This document shows, piece by piece, positions 12,801 to 27,800 of a stretch of DNA of 64,000 nt. Made by a program: the position numbers and the translations under genes. How positions within the stretch are numbered: the stretch's first letter is position 1; every line of letters starts with the position of its first letter. The DNA comes from Dermatophagoides farinae. Its lineage: Eukaryota; Arthropoda; Arachnida; Sarcoptiformes; Pyroglyphidae. The notes under the pieces are model-generated. The model saw only the letters and a list, made by a program, of their open reading frames with translations. It did no database searches and was not told where the DNA came from. The stretch lies in contig NC_134679.1 of NCBI RefSeq assembly GCF_024713945.1, forward strand, positions 3,167,001-3,231,000, given 5' to 3'.

Positions 12801-15800
12801 TAAACCACTTAAAGAAGTCAGGCAATGCATTCATTATTCATTTTCCTTTGATGATTTATCACTTACTAGGTTAGATATTTAGCCATCGACATTGTTTGTT
12901 TATTTATTTTTCCTATATTGGTTCCACTACAAACAATTCGCACAACTATTAATAGATATTTTTATATTTGAAGGCGTATTCGTATGGTGAATAATTCTAC
13001 CTTAAGAAGAATGTTAGACATGAAATATATATATTGTATTTGAGGGAGGTGTTTTTTTTTTGTAATTAATACGATACTTTTCATTTTGACAATTGATTTC
13101 GTATGATGACGAGATTTCCAATTTCAAATTCGGATCAAATCGTTACCAATCAACATCAGAACAATATATAGAACAAGTTCAAGTGGATGTCATAAATTTT
13201 TATAACTATTTTTACTGGTCACCACCACATCAAATTGGTGACAATATAGAAATGAAATTCCCAAATAAACAATATATTGGCCACTTGAGAGCAATTACAA
13301 CAATGAAATGAAAAGTGATATTGAAAACAAGCTTTTTTTCTAGACACCGAAATGATGATAATTTGATCTTTCTATGAGAGAAAGAATAGATGAAAAATCC
13401 ATTGTTTGGAATGGCAAAAATCTGGATTCAACAATCCATGAACTATTTAGATTTAGAACTGCTTTTAATTGTACAGGGACAAAATAATTTTCACATATGG
13501 ATGTTATCGATTATTACAACAAGAAAAAAAAATATCCAAAATATCTAAGGACGATTGACAATTCATATTTTTTTTCTAATGAAAAATAATTTTTCAGTTT
13601 CAAACAAACAAAAAAACTTTTGATTACCGCTTGTGTTGAAAAAAAATGGGTATGAGTGGGTAAAAAATAACTTTGCCGGGTACGAAAAAAAAATGTCATA
13701 TTTTAATACGTGTTGTTTATGGCCATAGAAAAAAAAATAAAAATAAAAATTTCCCATTACGTCAGCAAAATTGAAAAGAAATTTGTTTTTTTTTTGTTGC
13801 CCAATAAGATTGACTTCAATTGCTTTTTCGGTGTTGGGGTTTGTTTTGATTCTTCATTGTTTTTTTTTCTGCCATCATAAGCAATAAAAAACCAACTGAA
13901 TTCATTCAGTGAATATGACAATTTTGAGTTTTTTTTTGTTTTGTTTTCTTTTTCGATGATGGATACTTCAAATTGATTGTGTGCCTGTTTGTGTGAATGA
14001 TGAAGTGATATTGGAACAGACAACAATAGTGATTGAAAACAAAACAAAACAAAAAAAAATTTTTTTTCCAACTGAAATGTTGACTTCAATGCCCAAATTC
14101 GATTTGATTTTTTTTCCCCATTTAATTGGTACATATTTGATCCAAGAAAAAAAATCAAAGTCAAAAATAGAACAAAATCGGATTCTAGAGTGTGTATGAA
14201 ATTCTTTTATTTTTCTAATAATAAGAATTGTGGATGAAATAGATATATAGAAATCTATTCATCATCGAATAAAAAAAAATGTTTGAGCATCAGATTTACT
14301 TTTTCAATTGTCGTATTCTATTTTTTTTTATTTTATTTGATCTAAAACTCTGTTATTATTGCATCATCGATTCGAAATGTTATCATGAAAGAAAATAGTA
14401 TGTTTGGAATCATGAATTGTGAATATATTTGATCATCATCATCATCATCATCATCATCACTTGGCTGTTTTATCATCAGCAATATAAGAAAGAAGAATAA
14501 ACACGTATATATACATATGGCATTCGATTGATGCACTCAAACTTGAAGAAATAAAAAAAAAAAAAGAAAAAATAAGATTCTCAGTCGCCATGTTTATCGT
14601 TTTCATCATCATCATATATATAATCCAATATTACTTTTGCGACATACGTATATACATACACACATACAAAAAAAGTATTTGAAACAAACAAACAAAGAAT
14701 AAATTCTTCACTTGAGTTACTCATGATGATGTTTGCTTACTTGGAATAAAATAAAAGTGAATAGAAAAAAAAATAGAATTGATTTTTCTCGTTGTTATCG
14801 GTCTGTGTTGTTTGGAGATTTTTTTTTTTCTCAATTCTTGTCTATCATCAGTTAAGAAAATGAAAATCTTTTACTTGAACATAGGATCATCATTGAGAAA
14901 AAAAATATGGCAAAAAAAACTGAAAAATCTTATCTTATCGTTTAAAGCTAAAGCGACCAAAAAAAAATGTGTAAGTGATGATGATAGAATAAAATAAAAA
15001 TAAAATATATAAAAAAAATGAAATAAAAATCCAGATTGATTGAATAAAATGAAAATCTTTAAAGCTCAAAAATTGTATTGCCAATGTTAAAATGGTGGGA
15101 TTAACTGATGCAACAAACTTGAATCAACCATGAAACAAATAAATACATACGACATCAATGGCCATTTTAACTTAAAATAATTTGAATCTTATCTTAAAGT
15201 GAAACAAAGTTTCAATGTCCAAAGTTTTTGTGTGGAAAAAAAACTCTTTTTCTTCACTTTCCATTTTCCAAAATTTATTATCAAGATAAAGGCGGAAAGT
15301 TTATGATGATGATCGAATGAAAGATGATACAAAAACATTTTGTAATTGTAAATGAGACAATCGTAAGGATTTGTGTTCGGAAAAAAAACGACAACTCTGG
15401 CTATAAAATGGTGGAAAGAATTCGATTCAAAGCTTTTGATGTTGGTCACTGCAGTGGTATGTAATTTTCATTTTAAATGTTTTGATTTATTCTTAGTAAA
15501 ATGGTAATATTTCATTTCAAGATATAGAACTTTTTTTTCAAATTTTAGATATCATTGATAAAAAAAATGTTTGACACAAACCTGATAGTGTGAGATATAT
15601 ATTAATCAAGATTAACAATTTTTTTTTGTTGAAATAGTGATGATTCAATAGATTCATCGAATCGTGAATACAATTTCTATTCACATCATTGAAGCAATCA
15701 ATTTTATTCACGTTAATCATTGGTGATACTAATCCTACTAATTTTTTTTTTTGAAATCATATAATAAACAAACGAACAAGTCAAAAAAAAAATAGGAAAT

Positions 15801-18800
15801 ATTGATAAATACTATATTGAACACCTTGACGACCATATGGATATGAACAATTGAATCATCACTGATCGGAAATCTGTCAAAATAAATAGCTGACCAAGCA
15901 GATTTTTGGATTTTTGTTTTGCATATGCAACAAAAAAAAACAGAAGCTAATTTGAATTTTTTTTTCTGTTTTGTTTTGCTCTCCATCCTAATCGATCGTA
16001 CAATAATCTGATTGATTGATTTGATTCTGAAGCACAATATTTTGGAGACTAACGAAAAAAAAAGTTTAACCAGAAAAAAAAGGAAAATAAGATGGATGAG
16101 TGAATGAATGTATAGAAAGAATAACAAAACAACATTCATATTTTAATGTCAATAATATATGTTTTTGATGAACTAAATCCTTACATTTTTGTTTCGATAG
16201 AAATGGAGATGTCATTTTTTGTTTATGGACAAAATATGGATCGACATTGTGGCAGCATACACGACCAAATTGGTGTATATGCAAATATATAATCGAATGC
16301 AATTTTTGTTTCATATGTATTTCATATTTGTGATGTAAGATTTAAATATTTGAATAAATTAGAAATACAAGAGTGAAAAGCCAAATTCTTGGATTATAAC
16401 CATTCTTTGGATCACAATACTAGGCGATTTTATCGTAATTTTTTCATCATTAATAATTGATCACAACTGATTGAACTGTAGTGTTTATCTATGAAAATAA
16501 TCATATAAAAATCAAGTTATTTAATGAATTGTACTATAGTACTATAGTAGTGAAGTAAATTAAGAGCTAATCCTTAAATGAAGCTTAAATGATTTCTTCT
16601 TTTTCCACGTTTTCATACCGGGATTAAGAAAATTTTATTCGTTTAGTTTTTAAACACCGATAAGGCCATGAAAAAAACGGAACTAAAATTCTAATTCATA
16701 TTAACACTGTCACTATTATATTCAAGATGAGTGGATGAACTCTTGTAACAAAATTAATGATTTCTAATTGAATTTGACATTTTAATGAATGAGTTGACTA
16801 TAGAAAATTGGAGAAAAAATTAAAACAGAATAGAAATTTTATCGAGCGACAATATCAACAAGGCTTACAAATAAGATGGAGAAGATTCTTCATCCAAAAT
16901 AGAATTATATGAGATGCTTCTTATGTCTTATATTAATCATAAGGGAAAAGATATTGTTGTTGATAGTGAAAGAATGTAAAATCCAAAAAAAAATCATCGA
17001 ATCGTTTCCGTTTCGAATTTGCCCATCCGATCTTTATCTGAAACCTCGAGGATTTCGAGAGAAAAAAAAGTGCTTCATGATAAAATGATGTAAATAAATT
17101 ATGAAATCAATGATGAATTGATCAAAAAACATTGCGTGGGAAAAAAATGAGTATTAAAGAAATCAATTTTCAGCCAAACACACACACACACACACACATA
17201 TCAATTCAATCAAAGATTTTTTTTCAAGAAGATTCTTTTTTTCAGGCAAGAAACGGAAAAACGTTTGAAGAATTTTAATTTTCATTCATCGATGTGTGGG
17301 TTTAGTGATTTTTTTTGAGGGGCCATAACTCTTATCAATGACAAAAGATATTATCAAGAGACTATCGTTGAAGACCATTAAGAAGTGTTTGACTTGAGCG
17401 ATGCAAAAAACCATAGGCTAAAACACTTTCTACACTTAACCATTTTATTCGACGATATGATGAATGGTTTTTTGACTTCAAGTAGTATCTCTCAATAATT
17501 TGGACATGAATTTTTGAAACTTTAAGCTTCAACATTTTTTTTCCACAGCAAAAAAAAAATTGATGATGATGATGATGATATCATTATTAACGATATATGA
17601 TTCAATTACTTGAACGATGAAAAGAAATTGAAACTAGATGATAATTTGTTGTTTAGATTATTTTGTGTGTGTGTGTGTGTGTTCTATGATGTTTCTGCTA
17701 ATTTTTAAAATTGATAAATAGATACTATTGAATAATTTATTCATCACAAAGAATTTTTCTCCATGGAAAAGTCTCAATACTTTTTTTTTATTGCTACTGT
17801 ATTCACATAACCAACCATTCTGTCTTTATCTTCATCGGTTATGGTTTTCTTCACTTACAACCCAAATAGTTATACAAATCAACTATATTTTCAAACTTCC
17901 TTTTATACTATTTGAAAGAATCATGATGATTGTTATTGTTGTGTGTGTGTGTGTGTTTGTGTGTGTACACATAAATTTTATACGGGAATAAAATAGATTT
18001 ATTTTCATTTTCATCATTTTTCATTCATTTAAGTTTTCATAAGAAAGTCATCATATATCATATTGTTGTCTTTGCATTGATGTTTCAAATGATGATGATG
18101 ATGATGATGATGAAAATGATTAATTATAACTTTGTTTTTTTTGGCTCCATTATATATTGTTATATATGAGTAATTTATAACATATCAGGAATGAAAATGT
18201 TATACAAACGAATTGGTTTTCACGATTTCATTTTATTCAGTGGGTGAAAAAAAAAGAAATGGAAAGAAAAGAAAAGGAAATGCAAGATGATATTATAGCT
18301 AGTGGTGATATAAATTATGAAAGAAATGATTTTTTTTTCTTAGAAAAATATCACATACACACAAACTTGCAATTCTTGACAAACTATTTTATGTGTGTTT
18401 TTGTTATGACGATGACGATGACAAAAAAAAATTAATAATGTTGATTTTTGATTTTCAAATTTTACTTATTCTGAACAACAACGAAAAAAAAACAATTCAT
18501 TATTGAAACAAATTGGTATGTGATGAAAAAAAATTGGCCTTACTAATGATGAAGAGAATAAAATATTTTTCTTTCTATTTGTATTGAATTACAATGGGAA
18601 AAAAACATGATGATTCCAATTCATCATGATTTAAGAAGATGGATGGAATCTCTTTTTGTTTCAACCTGAATTTTTGATGACAATTCTACATGAATCGAAA
18701 TGAATCAAGAATCAAGACTTACAAAGGTCATTATCATTTAGGACACTGTAATTCAATGACAACAAATCAGATCTGTATGGAAAAGTTTTTTCTAGAATTT

Positions 18801-21800
18801 AATTCCTTTTGTCTTACAACTATGACATTCATTATGTTGTGAAAGGATTTTTTTTCTTCATTTATCTTTTTTCAATTTATCCGATTCTCTCTCCATTCAT
18901 AAGCTAATTCAATTTTGAGAAAAAAAAATCGACCGATTGCCGGCAACAACAATAGCAAAGAAAGCAAAAAAAAATCGATTTGTTGTTTTTGGACATTGAC
19001 TTTTTTTTGCTGAATACAAAGTCAAGAAAGAGAAGGAAACAGAAGAAAAAATGGATCAATGATCCAAATTTGGATGGTGACGAATTTAATGGTAGCCAAT
19101 ATTATTGATCCTATTGTACAGTGGACAAACAACAATAACCCATAACAATGAAGGTTCTTATTTGGCTACCGAAAAAAGTCCTCCATCCGGGTAGACAGGA
19201 AAAAAAAGAAGTGTGACAAAATGCCGTTTTCATCTTTTATTCAGGATAAGCAAATCCTTCTTTTCTTCAAACAAGCACACACACACATATATACCAAACA
19301 TAGAACCAACAATATATTGAAGTAAACAACACTACAATTGATGACTATCGATTAGACATTAATCATTTTGCGTTATTCTAAGCGATGGAATTCTTTCCTT
19401 TTTTGTCACACAATTTTTCTCAACAAAAACAAAAACGCCAAATTAACGAAACCAAAAAAAAGGCTTAAGAATTTTGTTTCTTTATAATTAAAATAGAAAA
19501 AAAAAACAAAAATCTTTAGTTGAAATTAATGAAAGGGAAAAAAAGAATTGAACCGGTTGAATTGTGAACAGAAAAAAATAATTGGAGACCACTGCCATCA
19601 TTGGAAATTTTCGTTATCTTCAGTTATACCAAAAAAAAAAATCTGGTTGCTGACAATGAACGGGATTATTATTCTCGTGAAATAATAATAAAACATTTTC
19701 TGTCACATTAAATGTCTATATAAAACTATGAAATAGTATACCATATATGACATAAATAAAAAAAATTGATTAAGCTATGAATTTTGTTTTGTTTTGTTTT
19801 TGTTTTTTTTTTTCGTTCGCAACAAATATGAAATTCAATTGCATATGATGGAAAGATGAATATGAAAAAGAAGACGAAAAAAAAAATTTAAATTTGAATT
19901 CTTTTAAGAAAATGAATTGTGTCCGTTATCGCTTTTTATTTTTATTTTCCTTCTGTCACATTTCTTGTGCATTCTCAGCAAAATTTTCATTTTCAAATTC
20001 TGAAGCAAACAATGAAAACAAACAAAATATATAAATCAAATGACGTGGACAAATTTTGTTGACAGCCAAAATTTCTTGGACAAATTTTTTTTTTTTTTGG
20101 TTTCCTCACTATTTCACAGTGAACAGTGAATGTGATCATCATCATCATCATCATCATCATACAAAGATGAAAATAACAGATTCTCATTAAACATTCTCAC
20201 AGACACCCAAATCAAAACGATATGACTGTAAAAGTTTGAAAAGAATTAATTAAATTTTGTTTGTATAAGTCGACAACAAAAGAATCTAGCTATATTCAGG
20301 TCTTTTCAAATTTGTTCTGAAAACGAAAAAAAAAATAAAAATTTCAAGACAGACAAAAAAAAGTAAATTCTGCATGAACGCTGTGAACGACAACAACAAT
20401 AACAACAACAAAAAAATCGATTCAACTCAATTTAATTGAATTTTTTTTTGTCATTGCCGAAATGAACGACCAACAAGAACTAAACTGAAAGACCAAAATT
20501 TCAGGAAGGACAGGTTTTTTTTATGTTCCATATATACGAAAGAAAATTGCTGTTTATTTTGTTCATTTATTTGAAAATGTTGTCGTTTGTACATGGAAAT
20601 TAATTGAAAAAAAAATTACAACAGCTACAAAATTTTTTTGGAACAAAGAAGAGAGAAAAACAAACTTCGGGCAACAAAACAAGAAAAAAAAATTTCACTT
20701 TTTCCCCCTCTATCTCTCTCTATTATTTCTCGTTTACAATTAACAAAAAAAAACAGATAAACACAGCCATGGTTTAGTTTATATTCATGTTGTAGTTTTT
20801 TTTGTAGTAGTGAAAAAAAAATTAATTAGAATCATTTTATTCGTATAGTTTAAGATTTTGTGATTTTTTTTCGATGCTGTAAATCACTTCATTCAATAAG
20901 ATCATTTAATTAGATTTTTTTGTTGTTGTTTTGTTTAGCTGAAAATAAATCCGAAAAATGTATGAAGGCATACAACGGAAAAACTACGATCATTTCACTA
21001 CAAAATCCATGAATGATTCATTCATTTTTTTTGAATTTCAGTTTTTCCATGAATGAGTAGTATAATTTTTTCAACACCTAAATTTTAGCGAAAATGAATC
21101 TTGTCTTCCCGAAACAGAAAAAAATGTGAAATAATGTAAAAATCTTGTATATTCAAAACAATGTATATTCTAATAACAAAAAAAAAACAGCCAAAAGAAT
21201 TATATTGGCTCGAAATTTAAAATTGTAAATAAATCTTGTGTGTTTGTAGGCCAAAAAAAGATGATAAATTCTTCTATCTGTGTTGTTGCTGATTGATTTT
21301 GTGATATGAATATGTTTCACACACACACAAATACACATATACAGATGATTGAATCACAGAATGTTTTGTTTTGTTTGAAAAAATATGACTGACAAAAACA
21401 AAACGAATGTGTTTTAAATTAAAAATGTAAATTTTGTTTCAATATGTATATGTATAAATCATTCATATGTATCAGCAAACAAAACAAAAATGAAATGATG
21501 GAAAAATGGATCAAAACTTAAACGATTCAAAGATGGAAAAAATTTGAATTGAAATGAAAAAAAAGGAAAAAAAACAAAAACAAAATGATGGAGAAATAAA
21601 AAAAAATTCAATAAAAACGTCTTTCTTCCGGATCGTATACTAATATGACTATCACACATTGATGATGATGATGATGATAACTCAAAGTTTACGTTTGTTG
21701 TAATAACAACAAACATACAGAATCAAAAAAACACTATGTGTGAAAAAGAATCATCAAAGAAAATTGAATTCCAGTACATAGAATGACTATATGATGAAAA

Positions 21801-24800
21801 ATTCAATTCTTAATTTACTTTTCTGTGGCCAATTTGTCATCAACATAGACCTAGCGACATATACAAACACACACACACACACATCGTACGCGGGTAAAGT
21901 TTATTATTATTCCGAATTTTCATTCTTTCTTTGCCTTCAAGTAAGTTTCAAAGTTTTGTTTTTCGGTCCACATGCACACACACATATATATACCAAAACA
22001 AAATATTTGTAAAATACTAAAGTCACACAGCATTCTCGTAGCCTAAAACAAATATTTGTCCTTTCATCTATTCGCTATCTTTGTCATCTTATCATCATCA
22101 TCATCATCACCATCACCACCATGAATAGAAAACAGTTATATTTCTTTTTCATGGCCTCTTTATTTGAATGGATGAAGAAAAAAAAAGAAAAGATGCTCAG
22201 CATCCAATATAATCATGGCATCACATATCATACCCCCCAAAAAAAAGAAGAAAACATCATCATCTATTTTCATGATGCTCACATGATGTTGATTCAATTG
22301 ATATCACCAAGAAAAAAAAGAAGAAGAAACAAAACAGGGTCCGGAAAAAATAAGAAAAAGATAATAATAATAATAATGATGATGAGCTTCAAGAGAAAAT
22401 TTCCAGAAAAATAAATGAACAAAATGAAAATGATAACCGGAAATTTTTCAACAACAACAACAACAACAAAAAAAATAAAGTCAAAATGTAATAAGATGAA
22501 TGTTTATCCTTCTTTCACTCACTCATTTTTTTTATCACGAATGACGAATTAAATGAGAATTTTTTTTCCAAATTCAAAAACGTGCAAATAGAGAAAACTT
22601 TATTTTTTCTTCAAGGCAATTCTTACTTTCGTCATCAAGTAAGAATAAACTAAAAGAAACTTTTAATGTTGTGTGAAAAAAAGTTTAGTTCAAAAATAAA
22701 AATTGGAACGTACACCAAAAAGCTGGTTTAAAATCTGTCAAAAAAAAAAAAATTGACGGCATTTCACATTCCATTTCAAAAAAAAAATCTCATTGGTATT
22801 CAATAAACGAAATACGAATATTTTCTACACAAAAGAATGAAAGAAAAATTCTGGTCCCCATTTTGAGATAGAATGGCAAATCGCAGCTATATTTCGACCG
22901 GAAGATGATCGATTGAATGCAAATCGCCGTCATAAACAAATGGTTAATTTTTTTCCGTTAAAAAAAAAATTTTTCATTTTAACTTTCAACTATTGGCCAA
23001 TGAAAATCATGATGATGATAATGAACCAATCAATCAATCAATCCATTGATTCAGAAGAATTGATCTATCCACTATTTTTTATATATAAATATGGGTGTCA
23101 AAATCATCTAGCAGCTTTAATATATCGATAAGCTAAAATCTCCGTACTTGTGGCCAATACACATTGAATGATGTCGATGTTGGTTTTTTTTCCCGTGAAT
23201 TTATTTCTGTCACGTCAATTTAGATATAATGTTAGAGATTCTTATTTTTTTTTCTTATTCATTCATTCATTCATTTGATTTAACTTAGTTCACTTGTTCA
23301 ATATTCGTTAGATGTATTGTTCGTTTTTTTATCTCTATCTATCTATCTATCTATCTATATTTTTATTCAAGCTTCAGAAATGATGAGAAATCCTGTCCGT
23401 CATGTTCTTATCGTACAGCTTCTTTTGTTTTTTTTTTTTTGTTTGAATGAATGTTTGAAACGGATTTGCTTTTTTTTTTTGGTTCGTTTCCAAAAGATAT
23501 TCAGTGTTTGTCAGGCAATTGATATTCAATAGGCGTAGGTAATTTTTCTTTTTGTTGTATGCGTTTCGGTTTTTTTTCCTATATTTGCTTGCGGTCATGT
23601 CGATCATCATCATCATCATCATCGTCATCATCATGATGATTTTTTTGTAGATAAATTCTAGCTAGATTTTCTATATTTATGTTGATGTATATGCTATGTA
23701 TAGATCGAAAGAATTTCAAGAATTAATTGATAATTTTCTTTCCTAGCCAACAGATAATGTTGTTTTTTCCGGGCTGTTGTTTTTGTTTTTGTTCTGTTTT
23801 CGCTTGTGCGGTCAACATGACCTTGTACTATTCACATCGACAATGATGATGATGATGATGATGATGAGAATGGTGAACGTAATTACCACCAATTATGATT
23901 ATCATTTAAAAACATGGCATAGTAAAACTTGAATTTTTTTTTTTTTTTTTTGAATAGTTCAAATAAATTTTGTAAAAATAGCTAAAGCTGTGCATATATA
24001 ATTTAATAAATTGAAAAAAATGAGTGAATAAATGAACGCATGATAGTTTGGCGTGAATGATTTTTTTTTTGTTTTGTTTCTTTTACTTTGTTTCGGATAT
24101 TCGACTAAGCTATTAATAATAAATTAAAAAGCCATAAATCAAAAAAAAAAAAATTCTTTGTTTCGGCTTTTCTGGCAAATTGTGTTTTTTTTCTGTTTGA
24201 AAATAAAGAAAAAAAACTCTGCCCCGCCCCTCCCCGAATAAAGCTGTAGGTTGATGTCGGTAACTAAATAGAATAAGTAACTTTAGAAAAAAAAAATCTG
24301 GAATCTAGATTTTTTTTATGGATTTTTCTTTTCACAAAGTCAACAAAGAATTGTCGAGATGAACAGAGATTAACTATTTTTCGATTTTCTTTTCGAATCT
24401 AAAGAGCAACAAGAAAAAACCGAGTCGCAGAAATGAAACGATTTTTGTTCCACTTTTGTAATAATAAATTCTTTTATAGATGAAACTTTTTTTTTTCGTT
24501 AGTTCAAACATGCAAACACACATTTCATTGAGAAAATGGCATCCAACTGATGTCTACCATTGCCTAGCCTATGGCACTAATTAGATTAAATGATGCGTAT
24601 AATTGACTTAAAAGAACGTGTATATCTGTAAATGTTATATAACCAAAGGAAACTTTATCAATTGAATCAAAACGTATAAGAAGATGAAATAAAATAACAG
24701 AAAAAAAACTGATAACACTTGCCTTGTGTTTGATTCGAACGAATCAACATGATTGGATCGATTGGTGGTAATGGACTTGCGGCAGGACCATTTTTAATAC

Positions 24801-27800
24801 GCCATTCAAATATGACATTCAATGATAAGTGATAATTTCGATATAAATTCGGATGATTATAATGGTGATGAAATGATGATGATGACGATGATGATGTTGA
24901 ACCGGATGTTGAGGATGATGATGAAGATGTTCCGGATGATGATGATGATGTAACAACAGAGTTACTGCCACCACCATTACTATTACCTGACATCAAATGA
25001 CTAACACCATTGGCTGTATTGACAACAACAAGGCACTTCAACACTGCTACATTGCCTCGAGATACAAATTCGTCATATAATTGTATGTGGTCGATTGTAT
25101 TCGACGATTCTGATGTTTGAGCTGTTATTGTAGATGATGATGATGATGATGATGATGTCACGGAATCTTCTTGATTTGCTTCTAACATCATTTCCCGACC
25201 AGAGGCTATATTATTATGGAGATGTTGATTATTATGGAATAATTTTCCGTTATTCGTTGCTGAATGTTGTCCAATAGGTTTGAGGAAAGAATTTGCCAAT
25301 AATGACTGAGACTGTGATGATGAGCTTCGATTCAATCCGTTAGTGAAAACTGTAAATAGAATAAAATGAAAAATAACATGAAATCAATTATCGTATATAT
25401 GAATGAATAAAAGCACAAGCGAGAATGCGAAAGAGAATTGAAAACTTTTTTAGAATGTGGTGAAAAAAGAGCAGAGAATTATTTTTATTTATTAATTATT
25501 GCTAAGAATTTCCGGTTATATAGCCTAAATGATTGAGAGCCTGAGAGAGACTTTTTGAAAACTCAACTCAACATTTTGAAGTTTTTTAATTAAAGTTTTT
25601 ATTCTCTAGTCAAGTATTTTTATTTAATATCTGGTACGAAAGGTTTGAGCAATTGGAAAGTTTCAAAATGAACGAAAAAAAAACGGTTAGACAAATAAAT
25701 GAATTTTGTTGGGCACCAAGAAAAAAAAATTGGGAAAATGACATTTTCTACACGATTACTTTCATAGTGTTTAGTGTTGTTAGTCAAACATTTGATCCAT
25801 AATCGATTTGAAAATGATTTTTATTTTTTTTTTTTTAAAAACTTTTAAGCTTCGTTTATAAAACGATAATTTATTTAACCGGAAAAAACATCAGAAATCA
25901 GTAACCACAAAATCAGGCAAAAAGAGAAATTTCGTGTTTCATTTGACAAAACTGTACATGAGTTTTCAAAATGGCTAAATGATTCGATTTCAATTCATTT
26001 TGAAAAGTTCAGGTAAAATGATTTCTATTTTTGTATTTTCGGTTGTTGAGCTAAGAAAAAAAAAGTTTTTATGATTTCGACCAAAAAAAAAAAAAAAAAA
26101 GAATTCCAATCATTCATTGCGATATTAGGAATAATGTATACAGCTGTGTCATAGATATATATCGACAAAGGAAAAAAAATTTTCAATACAAAATCGACAC
26201 TCATTTTTTTTCTATATTCGTAAACAAAAGCCATTTGTGTTTAATTAAAATTGGTCCACATATGGTTTTTTCACATCAAATGATAAATATAAAAGGTAAA
26301 AATTTTCTTTTTGTCGTTTTTTTTCCACCATAACATCAACATTTACATAATGATAATAGTAGTAGTTAGTTAAAATGAACGTCGAAGAAAATGGTCGCTA
26401 AAAAAAAATTTTTCAATTAAAGGTTAATTAATTATTATTATTAGTTGTTGTTGTTGTTGTTGCTGTTGTTGTTGTTGGTTAAAGAGAAGTGGAAAAAAAG
26501 TTTTGTTCAAGTGGTAATGTGGCTGATATCAAGTACAACTACAACAAATTTTTTTTTTCTCTCTTTCATCGGAATTCTGATTCTGTATATTATCATTAGA
26601 ATTCGATACGATAATATGCAATAAGTTGTCATCACGACCATCATCATTGAAAAAAATGAGAGGCAAACGAAAAATAAAAATCATACAATTTGGCGTCATT
26701 CCAAAAATACACACCAACACAGCAAATGGAGACACACATTGGATAGTGAATAGGGTAGAGAGTAATATTATATTACAAAGGCAATATATGTATGTCTGGG
26801 AAAGGAAAAATTACCAACATTTTCAAAACATAAAAGATCCATTTGTGTTTGTCTTTGTGTGTGTGTGTGTGTGTGTGAAATGTTCATCGGTGTCCGTGGT
26901 AATTTTTTTTTTCTTTGATACATTATTTCATCATCATCATCATCACAATTACCATTATAATCATCATCATGAAAAGTTTCTCTTGAACTATTAGCCATTT
27001 ATATAATATGGTAACAATTTTCAATTATTATATCATATATATATCTTTTCAATCAAATTTAAACGAACAATTTTACATTGAAAATCATTATAAATTGTCC
27101 GTATAAATTTCCAATATATATGTGTGTTATAATAATATATCACATGCATGATGATGATGATGATGATGACCACAAGTATTGTGTGACGATTATGCCACTA
27201 ATCATCATAACACATTTTTTTTCTTTCGTTGATCTAATTAAGAGAAAATGAGATTCGACTACTACTACTACTACTACGGCTGCTATTACATTTTTCCAAT
27301 TATTTATATTGATGATATGGAAATAATACAATATTGAATTCTTGCATTCATTTACAATTATACAACACTACTACATTAAAGTGGTTATAATATTTATTGT
27401 CTGGATTAACCCTTTTGAAATTTAGACAGGATATCTGGAAATTTTCACGGACAATATTTGAATCTAGTTATAGTAAAATGACAATGTGGATAAAATTTCA
27501 GAATGTCAGAATGAAAATGAAAAAAATCCACAACACCGACAGAGCAAGATAGAACAAAACGAAATGAAAAAAAAAATCCAAATGCAATTAAAATGACAAA
27601 TGATACTAATTAAAATGAATTCTCTATTTGCCTATATGTGTTTGTGTTGTTTCTGTCTCTATTTTCACCAATGAATGTATCTGGTTTTTCTGGGTTTCTA
27701 GATCGTTTTTTTTTCGTTTCTGGTTGCTGGTTTTTTTTTGTTCTCTGTTTGTAACCATTTACCATTGTGGTGTCTGTGCCTATTTGTATATGTACAATAA

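Larger units (their letters stand above)
11048..24722 (-). other. Dscam intron 2 (13.7 kb)
   Basis: The acceptor is TTAATATAG at 11048. The sequence is mostly homopolymers and GAT/ATC, CAA and CA/GT repeats. Three less repetitive patches are listed separately: a repeat pair at 11727-11945 and 12447-13019, a coding relic at 13088-13560, and another relic near 16836-16978. In insect Dscam1 the corresponding position is occupied by alternative exon-4 variants. Here I found no second copy of the Ig2 first-half exon (no repeat of the RGNxAVLKC strand) on the minus strand. Confidence 0.7.
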
